Source: JAGXTF01 sp040376005 (GTDB taxonomy: Bacteria; Bacteroidota; Bacteroidia; NS11-12g; UBA955). Taken from it: 8,481 nt of DNA. Location: contig JBEIRK010000109.1 in NCBI GenBank assembly GCA_040376005.1, positions 1-8,481 on the forward strand, read 5' to 3'. A model generated the notes under the pieces. It had not been told where the DNA came from. It was given only the letters and a program-made list of their open reading frames with translations, and made no database searches. A program made the position numbers and the translations under genes. Each line of letters opens with the position of its first letter. Position 1 is the stretch's first letter. Below are positions 1 to 6,600 of this stretch, piece by piece.

Positions 1-966
1 AGTATCGTAGCAAATACCTCCACTAAAACCGTACAACACCGAGATGAGGCGAACTTCAAAATTCTTCTTTACAAAAGGCTTGTAAAAACCATCTACTACA
101 TAATACTGGGCTGCACTGCCATCATAGCTCCAACGTTGGGTGAAGTAATCGATGTTTAAGCTCTTGTAATAGTTGTAATAGTCAGATCCGCTTACATTCT
201 CCTTGTACTTATTGTTAAACTTAACCGTATCTCCAAAATTGTAACAATCATTGGCTATCGCAAAATCAGACCCCATTTTATAGCTCACAAAGGGATAAAA
301 TTGCATATCTGCATCAAAGGTTACACCCGCAATATTCAATTGCAAACAGCGGTACCATTTTCCACTCACCGAACCACAGCCCAAGTTCTTTTTCTTTCCA
401 TTCCCCGCTGTCCATGAATTGGTAATAATCGCAGCACTTACCGCAGTGCTATCTGTTCCCACCGTGATGATGTAGTCGTAATTCAGCTTTACCGCTTTTT
501 TAAACACTGCATTTCTCTCAATTCTATCAAGACCTATGCTTGCGCCCATTACTGTATCCACTGTAATCGTATCAGATGCCAAAGGCGAACCACTGGGCAA
601 AGAATCCAAGCCCGCTTTATACAAATGACAAATCACCCGTATGTTCACTGGACGTGCAGGAGTCACAGACAATGAATAGGAATGAAAACGAAAACCTGAA
701 ACGGTAATTTCTTGATTGGTTCCAAAATATTGACCCAAACTGCTGCCTGAACGAATGGTAACCCCATTATACGCTGTTGTGCCATTTCTGGTGAAATAGG
801 ATGTGTCAGAGCCACAGGTAGTGGGCTTTGACACACTGCGCGTGCCGGGGTTTTGAATATATACTTGAGGCAATGGACCCGAAATCGTTCTACTGTCTTG
901 TGCGAACTGACCTTGCATAATACCAGTTACAACAGACATGGCGGCGAAAAATATGTACTTCTTCAT
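1..966 (-). CDS. Secreted beta-rich protein with PKD-like segment, C-terminus missing (partial)
   Basis: Open frame of 322 codons from an ATG at 966 to the left edge with no stop, so the C-terminus lies outside the window. Residues 1-22 form a signal peptide (MKK, then a hydrophobic stretch, cleavage likely near GQFA), so the protein is exported by Sec. Residues about 63-235 look like a beta-sandwich of the kind common in Bacteroidota secreted proteins, with the phrase LYKAGLDSLPSGSPLAS and later a YDYIITV strand. Residues about 240-322 look like a PKD-type fold: Cys-x-x-FGDTVKFNN, then WSYDG where PKD domains have W-x-FGDG, then FEVRLISV and a closing Cys-Tyr-Asp. The same pattern occurs in the large protein at 3615-7367. 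Inference: a cell-surface or released T9SS substrate; the sorting signal would be in the unseen end. No enzymatic motif is visible and the function is unknown. Confidence 0.85.
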   Translation of the reverse strand, partial: MKKYIFFAAMSVVTGIMQGQFAQDSRTISGPLPQVYIQNPGTRSVSKPTTCGSDTSYFTRNGTTAYNGVTIRSGSSLGQYFGTNQEITVSGFRFHSYSLSVTPARPVNIRVICHLYKAGLDSLPSGSPLASDTITVDTVMGASIGLDRIERNAVFKKAVKLNYDYIITVGTDSTAVSAAIITNSWTAGNGKKKNLGCGSVSGKWYRCLQLNIAGVTFDADMQFYPFVSYKMGSDFAIANDCYNFGDTVKFNNKYKENVSGSDYYNYYKSLNIDYFTQRWSYDGSAAQYYVVDGFYKPFVKKNFEVRLISVLYGFSGGICYDT

Positions 967-980
967 GGGCAATGGATTTG

Positions 981-1010
981 TAAATTTAAAAGAAAATCCT
1001 GAAAAACAAA
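981..1010 (-). promoter_or_regulatory. Possible promoter of the partial secreted gene
   Basis: On the minus strand TTTG (1007-1010) is followed after 18 bases by TAAATTTA (981-988), one base off the Bacteroidota -7 box TAnnTTTG, with 14 bases left before the ATG. The TTTG abuts the stem of the preceding terminator. The mismatch and the slightly short spacer make this a weak call. Confidence 0.3.
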
Positions 1011-1031
1011 GGACTCCATTGCAGGAGTCCT
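1002..1031 (-). terminator. Intrinsic terminator of the Spy-like gene
   Basis: An 8-bp perfect stem (AGGACTCC at 1010-1017 with GGAGTCCT at 1024-1031) encloses a 6-base loop. Read on the minus strand it is followed by TTTGTTTTT. It lies 25 bases beyond the stop codon of the 1057-1734 gene, so it should end that transcript before the next minus-strand gene. Confidence 0.85.
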
Positions 1032-1056
1032 GAATAATCAAGTAAGTATACCCTTT

Positions 1057-1734
1057 CTATTCCTCATCCGGCTTAGCTTCAGAACCCTTTTTGCCTTTGT
1101 GTGCTTTGTGCCATTCTTTCAATTTCTCTTCCTGGCTATCGGTCAATATATCCTGCATACTGCGCTTATATTCTTTCATGAATTCACGGTGATTCTCACG
1201 CAATGCTAGGCTATCTGTGCCGTTACGCTTCAACTCCCGCAATTCGTCGCGGTGTTTCATCAAATTCAAATTGGCAGCTTTTACCAAAAGGATTTGAGAA
1301 GCAGTCAAACTTAGTTCTTGTGTAAACGTGTTTGTAAGGCTATCGGCCCGCGCCTCGGCAGACATACGCACCTTCCCATGGCGGGCAGCAGTGTCCTTCT
1401 TTTCGTTGCGATGGCGTTTCAATTTACCCAATTGCTCTTCACTGAGAATGCCCTTATATCCAGTGCGCAATTCCTCCATGATGCCCTTGCTTTTTTCTTT
1501 AAGCAGCTCTTTATTTCCTGATGCTTCTTGACGGGCAGTTTCAAATTTTGTGCAGGTTTCTTTGTGCAATGCTTCGATCTTCACCACCTGATCCGCTTGC
1601 AAGGAAAGGCTATCTTTCATCCACTGCGCGGTGGTTTCTAATTTCTCACAGGGTCCTTTTTTGGCTTCCGTTTGGGCCAAGAGTGCAGCGCTATTCAGCG
1701 CAATAGTCAACATCATACTCATCCACTTTTTCAT
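1057..1734 (-). CDS. Exported Spy/CpxP-like protein with two tandem helical units
   Basis: A 225-residue protein with an N-terminal signal peptide (MKKW, hydrophobic core, cleavage likely after LLAQ at about 20-21), so it is periplasmic or otherwise exported. The mature part is almost entirely charged and predicted helical. It contains two diverged copies of one unit: residues about 42-108 open with SLSLQADQ and close with ILSEEQLGKLKRH; residues about 140-209 open with ELSLTASQ and close with ILTDSQEEKLKEWH. The closing motif corresponds to the LTxxQ motif of Spy/CpxP-type periplasmic proteins, which in Enterobacteria act as ATP-independent chaperones or stress sensors; that role is inferred here. 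Cysteines are at 29 and 61 only. The tail (GKKGSEAKPDEE) is polar and probably disordered. The start is backed by a good Shine-Dalgarno sequence and the signal peptide. The gene stands alone: a terminator follows it and fabI is divergent upstream. No canonical TAnnTTTG promoter is visible upstream, so an alternative sigma factor is possible. Confidence 0.85.
   Translation of the reverse strand: MKKWMSMMLTIALNSAALLAQTEAKKGPCEKLETTAQWMKDSLSLQADQVVKIEALHKETCTKFETARQEASGNKELLKEKSKGIMEELRTGYKGILSEEQLGKLKRHRNEKKDTAARHGKVRMSAEARADSLTNTFTQELSLTASQILLVKAANLNLMKHRDELRELKRNGTDSLALRENHREFMKEYKRSMQDILTDSQEEKLKEWHKAHKGKKGSEAKPDEE
1108..1611 (-). repeat. Internal duplication of the Spy-like unit (protein level)
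   Basis: Two units of about 68-70 codons (1408-1611 and 1108-1320) share the order L-S-L-x-A-x-Q, a charged helix, then I-L-(S/T)-x-x-Q-x-x-K-L-K and a His. DNA similarity between the copies is low by eye, so the duplication is old. Confidence 0.7.
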
Positions 1735-1742
1735 ACTATTTT

Positions 1743-1749
1743 CTCCTTT
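1743..1749 (-). promoter_or_regulatory. Shine-Dalgarno site of the Spy-like gene
   Basis: The minus strand reads AAAGGAG, 8 bases before the ATG at 1734. This is a full-strength site in a phylum where most genes lack one, and it supports the chosen start. The other genes here with a visible start have no comparable site. Confidence 0.7.
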
Positions 1750-1902
1750 TATACCTATAGGATACTATCAAACGGGAAAGGTTTAAATACAGAATAGAAA
1801 AGATCCATATGGGTGTAATACAAATAAGTTCTGCCACCGTCATGATACCTAATTTAGAGAATAAAGCTGCGCAAACTACTGCTGTGTCCTGTATAAAAAA
1901 GC

Positions 1903-1923
1903 AGCGTTTTGAAGCAAAATGCT
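1903..1923. promoter_or_regulatory. Inverted repeat touching the fabI -33 box (possible operator)
   Basis: AGCGTTTTG (1903-1911) and CAAAATGCT (1915-1923) are inverted copies matching at 8 of 9 positions around a 3-base centre. The last base of the repeat is the first base of the -33 TTTG of the fabI promoter. The position suits a repressor or activator site. It has no U-tract and so is not a terminator. The rest of 1735-1957 shows no gene. Confidence 0.4.
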
Positions 1924-1953
1924 TTGTTGAGATACATAGTACCCTTACCTTTG
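1923..1953 (+). promoter_or_regulatory. fabI promoter, Bacteroidota housekeeping type
   Basis: TTTG (1923-1926), 19 bases, then TACCTTTG (1946-1953): a full match to the Bacteroidota consensus TTTG-N19-TAnnTTTG. Only four bases separate the -7 box from the ATG at 1958. Since transcription in this phylum starts a few bases after the box, the start should fall on or next to the start codon, giving a leaderless mRNA. Confidence 0.8.
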
Positions 1954-1957
1954 ACCT

Positions 1958-2785
1958 ATGGGAAAAAATCTATTGCAAGGCAAGCGCGGAATTATTTTTG
2001 GCGCATTAAATGAGAGTTCAATCGCTTGGCAGGTTGCAGAAAAGTGTGCTGCTGAAGGCGCACAAATAGTATTGACAAACGCCCCTGTTGCCGCCAGAGT
2101 AGGACAAACAGAAGCATTGGCTACCCGCCTGAATGCACCCTTGATTTATGCCGACGTTACCAAAATGGAAGATTTGGAAAATTTGGTTACCCAAAGCGTA
2201 GAAAAATTGGGAGGCAAACTTGATTTCGTACTTCACAGTGTAGGTATGAGCTTAAATGTGCGAAAAAAAGTTCCTTATACAGAACTCAACTACGATTGGA
2301 TGCACACCTCTATAGATATTTCAGCCATGTCTTTTCACCGCTTAATGCAAGTATTGTACAAGCATGATGCAGTGAATGAGTGGGGTTCAATTGTGGCATT
2401 GACCTATATCGCTGCACAGCGCGTATTCCCAGATTACAGCGAAATGGCTGAAGCCAAATCTATGTTGGAAAGCATTGCACGCAGTTTTGGATACCACTAT
2501 GGTAAACACAAACACGTACGTGTAAATACCATTTCTCAAAGCCCTACCTACACCACTGCAGGCAGTGGCGTTGGAGGATTTGATGCCTTCTACAATTACT
2601 CAAACCAAATGTCTCCTTTGGGCAATGCAAGTGCAGAAGATTGTGCCAATTTCTGCATTTCCATGTTCTCTGATTATACCCGCATGGTAACCATGCAAAA
2701 CTTGTATCACGATGGTGGATTTAGTACCACTGGAATTGCGCAAGATTTCATGGAAAGCTTCAGCAACGCTGCACAAGGAAAATAA
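1958..2785 (+). CDS. fabI: Enoyl-[acyl-carrier-protein] reductase (NADH)
   Basis: FabI reduces the trans-2-enoyl-ACP double bond with NAD(P)H, the last step of each elongation cycle of type II fatty acid synthesis, in the cytoplasm. The 275-residue protein is a short-chain dehydrogenase fold. The dinucleotide-binding segment GALNESSIAW is at 15-24 (FabI uses G-x5-SIA rather than the classical GxxxGxG), ADVT at 65-68, and LHSVGMS at 92-98. The catalytic tyrosines are Y150 (in ALTYIAAQ) and Y160, with K167 completing Y-x6-K. NTISQSP (190-196) and the closing HDGG (251-254) are also typical. It is a little longer than the 262-residue E. coli enzyme, with extra residues after HSVG (NVRKKVPYTELNYDW), as in other Bacteroidota FabI proteins I know. 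The start is set by the family's N-terminus (a few residues, then NLLQGKRGIIFG) and leaves no room for a ribosome binding site downstream of the promoter. It is monocistronic, ended by the hairpin at 2829-2864. Confidence 0.96.
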   Translation: MGKNLLQGKRGIIFGALNESSIAWQVAEKCAAEGAQIVLTNAPVAARVGQTEALATRLNAPLIYADVTKMEDLENLVTQSVEKLGGKLDFVLHSVGMSLNVRKKVPYTELNYDWMHTSIDISAMSFHRLMQVLYKHDAVNEWGSIVALTYIAAQRVFPDYSEMAEAKSMLESIARSFGYHYGKHKHVRVNTISQSPTYTTAGSGVGGFDAFYNYSNQMSPLGNASAEDCANFCISMFSDYTRMVTMQNLYHDGGFSTTGIAQDFMESFSNAAQGK

Positions 2786-2828
2786 CTGTTATACATTTTC
2801 GACCGCATCAAAGCGGCAAAAAGAACTC

Positions 2829-2864
2829 AAAAGAAAAATCCCGCTTTCGCGGGATTTTTCTTTT
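2829..2864. terminator. Bidirectional terminator shared by fabI and pdxH
   Basis: A 16-bp perfect stem (2829-2844 with 2849-2864) around a TTTC loop has a CCCGC/GCGGG core and A/T-rich outer arms, so each strand reads as GC hairpin followed by a T-run (ATTTTTCTTTT on plus, ATTTTTCTTTT-like on minus). It lies 43 bases after the fabI stop and 9 bases after the pdxH stop, between convergent genes. Confidence 0.9.
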
Positions 2865-2873
2865 ATCAATACC

Positions 2874-3518
2874 TTAGGGTGACCGTCTAAACTTGCGCCA
2901 ATCAGAACCATTTAACTCATAGCAAATGCGGTCATGTACACGACCTGCGCGGCCCTGCCAAAATTCAAAATAATCTGGAACCAAGCAATAACCACCCCAG
3001 TGCGAAGGACGCACCAAGGCTTCAGATTCAGGCAAAGACATCAAGCGCTGCATTTCGGCATCTAAGCCCTCGCGATCCGGAATAATACTGCTTTGCATAC
3101 TCGCCAAAGCACCCGCTTGGCTGAGTCTTGGACGTGAATTAAAATAGGCATCATTCACGGAAGAAGGCAAGGGCTCTACCTTACCTTCAACCCGAATCTG
3201 GCGTTCCAAATCATGCCAAAAGAAATTCAAGCAAGCATAGGGATTCGCAAATAGCTCTTCCCCCTTGCGGCTCTTGTAATTGGTGAAGAACACCAATCCC
3301 TGAGCAGTACAGTCTTTCAACAACACCACCCTACTTGAAGGCCTACCGTTGGCGCCCACAGTGCTTAGCACCATGGCGTTGGGCTCAGGGCATTGCTCTG
3401 CCAACACCAGGTCAAACCAATCTGCAAATGCTGCTACAGGATCCGCAGGAAAATCACTGGGATCTATGCTGTCTCGCAAATACTCCTTGCGCAAGGCTGC
3501 TATATGCTCGTTTTCCAT
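2874..3518 (-). CDS. pdxH: Pyridoxamine 5'-phosphate oxidase
   Basis: PdxH is an FMN enzyme that oxidises pyridoxamine or pyridoxine 5'-phosphate to pyridoxal 5'-phosphate with O2, in vitamin B6 synthesis and salvage; it acts in the cytoplasm as a dimer. The 214 residues match the family length and order: an N-terminal helix with RKEY at 10-13, substrate and FMN contacts in SSRVVLLKD (61-69), the FMN-binding FFTNYKSRKGEEL (77-89), WHDLERQIRVEG (101-112), SRPRLSQAGALAS (128-140) and QS, then HWGGY (173-177) and FEFWQGRAGRVHDR (184-197), which holds the R-x-H pair that binds the substrate. The C-terminal signature is W-x3-R-L-x-P in the family; here it reads WRKFRRSP, with Arg in place of Leu. 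The frame is otherwise intact. The start fits the family, and a -7 promoter box lies 7 bases upstream. The gene is monocistronic, between the terminator of the large secreted gene and the terminator shared with fabI. Confidence 0.96.
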   Translation of the reverse strand: MENEHIAALRKEYLRDSIDPSDFPADPVAAFADWFDLVLAEQCPEPNAMVLSTVGANGRPSSRVVLLKDCTAQGLVFFTNYKSRKGEELFANPYACLNFFWHDLERQIRVEGKVEPLPSSVNDAYFNSRPRLSQAGALASMQSSIIPDREGLDAEMQRLMSLPESEALVRPSHWGGYCLVPDYFEFWQGRAGRVHDRICYELNGSDWRKFRRSP

Positions 3519-3525
3519 TTCGATT

Positions 3526-3560
3526 CAAAGTTACTCTCTATTATCATGAGTACTAACAAA
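3526..3560 (-). promoter_or_regulatory. pdxH promoter
   Basis: On the minus strand TAACTTTG (3526-3533) matches TAnnTTTG exactly and ends 7 bases before the ATG at 3518. The nearest upstream TTTG (3557-3560) is 23 bases away, longer than the usual 19-21, so the -33 assignment is weaker than the -7. That TTTG is also the end of the T-run of the preceding terminator. The 5' leader should be nil or a few bases. Confidence 0.6.
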
Positions 3561-3587
3561 AAAATCCCCCGCGAGTTGCGGGGGATT
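3558..3587 (-). terminator. Intrinsic terminator of the large secreted-protein gene
   Basis: A 10-bp perfect stem (3563-3572 with 3578-3587; core CCCCCGC/GCGGGGG) around a 5-base loop is followed on the minus strand by an uninterrupted run of T (complement of A at 3558-3564). It starts 27 bases after the stop codon at 3615. A T-run is lacking on the plus strand, so it works in one direction. Confidence 0.92.
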
Positions 3588-3614
3588 CTTGTATTTCTTT
3601 AACTAAAGTAACAA

Positions 3615-6600
3615 TTATTGCTGCAAAGTGATTCTTTGAGTAACTGAACCTTTATCAGTGCTTACTTTAACCAAGTATACACCGTTAGCAGCAGTACCCA
3701 TGTCAATCTGGCCTTTGTTGCCACTGTGGCTTTCGTTTACAGTTACCAACTCGCCCAAGAGTGAGTACACACTTACTGATTCAATTGAAACACCTTCCAA
3801 TGCTTGGATGTTCAACAAACCTTGGGTTGGGTTCGGGAATACAGTAATGTTTGCACCATTGATGCTTTGTGTTCCTACCGCGTTACGGATAGACTTCGTT
3901 TGAGTAGAAGTACATTCGCAATCCACTGAGTTACGCGCAATCAAAGTAACAGTGAAGTCACCTTCATATGGGAACTGATATTCACCTGTTGCTGATGTCA
4001 AGCTACCACCGTCAGAGAACTTATAGCGGTAGTAAGGATAAGTAGTGTTACCAGCAGCCACATTCACTGTGCGGTATCCGTATCCACCTGAAGCGCTATT
4101 CCAACCATCGCTGATGGTGAAGTTACACGTTGGTTTTTCCAAAATGTTCAATGGCTTGGTTACTACACTTTCGCAACCTCCGTCTACAGTAACTTTCAAT
4201 GTGATATTGTAAGTGGTAGTGTTGGTAGGTTTAAAGGTGTACTTAGGATCTGCAAGTGAAGATGAATCTACACCGCCGAAGTACCACTTGTATTTCACTT
4301 CACCTTGTGGGAACTTGGTCTTATTGTCAAACTGTACCTCTTCGCCTGAGCATGCTGCTTGTGCATCGAAGTCTACGTTTGCCTGGGTACCTACAACAAT
4401 TTCTTTGCTTGCGCTGTCTGCACAACCTGATGAAGTACTTACTACCAATTTCACGGTTTTTGGTCCCAATTGGGTGTACTGATGGCTTGGGCTCAAAGCT
4501 GTGCTTGAGTTGCCATCACCGAAGCTCCACTTGTAGTTGTCTACTGTGCTTGGTACATCAGGTGTATTGTTGGTAAACTGTGTTGGAGTCAAGTCACAAG
4601 CTGAAGAATTGGTGAAGCTTACTTTTGGAGCTTCAAATACAGTTACTGTCTTAGTAGCTGAATCCATGCAACCAAATTCAGAAATTGCAATTGCTTTCAC
4701 ATCATACTTACCAGCGGTTTTGAAGGTATGCAATGGCACATCTACAGTACCCAATTGGCCTGGCTCAAACTTCCACTTCACACCCATGTTTCCACTAGAA
4801 ATAGTAGACGTGTTGGTGAAGGTTACTGGAGTGTTCGTGCAATACTTTTTAGAATCATCATATGCATATGACGCCTTTGGTTTCGGGAATACATACGCAT
4901 TCTTAATACCAACAGCAGAGCAACCATTTGCACTTGCGGTCAAGGTCACTTTGTACTGACCTACGCTTGCATACAAATGCGTAGGATCCTTCACAGTGCT
5001 CTTTGGTGTAAGGTCTCCAAAATCCCAGCTGTAACTCAAGGTTCCTGCGTTTACAGTAGTTTGGTTTACAAAGCTGTGTGCTTTGGTTTCACATGCGTTC
5101 AACACTTTGAATTTCACCAATGGAATCTGAGTTACTGTAATGGTGTCAATCTTGGTGCGAACATAGCCGTAGATGCTACTGATTGCATTCAGTTTGCAAT
5201 AGTAAACACCGAAAGATGCATACTGCTTAATTGGGTCTTGGGCTTCTGATGAATCACCGTCACCGAAGTACCACTTATAGTCGATAAAGCCTTTGAGAAT
5301 CTTAGACTTATTTACAAATTCGATAGGATCACCATCACAAATTTTAGCATTGCGGCTGAAGTTTGGTTCTGGCAATGGTGCTACATATATATAGTGTACC
5401 AAGTTGGTATCGCAACCAGGTCCACCAATCTGTTGAATGCGAACCATCACTTTCAACACAGAGTCAATCATAGATGCATCTGGAGTATAAACCAGTCTGC
5501 CTGCATTCGGTTTAGGGTCGGTCCAACCGAAGTTCAACGCACGACCACCCATAGATTTTACTTGTACATTGGCAACTTTCCAAGTCGTGTTATGGTCACC
5601 GTCGATGTAGCCTGTTGGAGCAGCCAAATTCAAGGCAAGTGTGTCGCCCATAGCAACTACGTGTGGTTTAGAAACAACACCGCTACCGCTGTTCTTAGGT
5701 GCAGTTTGGAATGGGAAGCCTGCTTCCAATTTCGCACCATACGGCGCAGGGTTTACTACAACGGTCGCGCTATCAGGCTTGCTCTTACAAAGAAGCTTGC
5801 GGTAGAACACCTCACCATCGAATGTACCTGCCTGAATTACCGCACCAAAATCCAATCCACTCATGGTTCCGCCTTGTAAGGTCAAATCCGCATTTGAAAT
5901 GGTTTGTGCTGTAGGTTTCAACAAAGGCACTTGACGTGCTCCGTTAGTAAAGTTAAGATATACACCATATAATACACCATTAGATAAGGTATAATTCCAT
6001 GGAGCAACACTTCTCAATTGCGTTCCTTTAGACATTACCTGTCCTGACCAAACTTTGGTCCATTTGGTTGGATCGGTTTCTGCACCGCTAAATCCACCTT
6101 GACGAACCCAAATGTCTAGTGGCGTGTTGTTGCCTGGAGGGGCTCCAACGCTGTATAGGTTTATTCCGAGTGAGTCGATTAACAAATCACCATCATTTGC
6201 GGTAAGGTTAAACATGGTACCCTGCCAAGAGTTGGTGAAGGTATAACCTGTGTTTAATACACCTTGCGTAAATCCATTGTAGGATGCCGCATAGAACTTA
6301 TAAGTAGCTCCTGAAGACAAATACTTGGTAGTGTATTTTGGACCTGTGCCAATCATACCACCCAAGGTACGGTCGCTAAACCATGCAATACTGTCTCCTA
6401 CCTGCGCTGGGATACTGCGAACCACTAAGCTTTGACTTCCGCATACATTGGTATCAATGGCATTGGGAACGCCTTTGGTACCAAAGAATTTGAATTTGGA
6501 AGTTGCGGTATCATCTGAAGGGAAACTGTCAAATTGGTTATTGGGTCTTCTTGCAAATACCTGAATGGTATAGTTGGTGCTTGCAGTGAAAGTAAAATTG

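Noticed and set aside
1809..2009. Plus-strand frame of 66 codons overlapping the start of fabI
   Set aside because: It overlaps the fabI promoter and N-terminus in another frame, has no ribosome binding site or family resemblance, and is explained as chance.
2018..2236. Minus-strand frame of 72 codons inside fabI
   Set aside because: Antisense shadow of a confidently identified gene.
4213..5914. Several plus-strand open frames of 70-161 codons opposite the large secreted gene
   Set aside because: They are antisense shadows of a long Thr/Ser/Gly-rich coding sequence; their translations have no domain pattern, and the minus frame has signal peptide, repeats and sorting domain.
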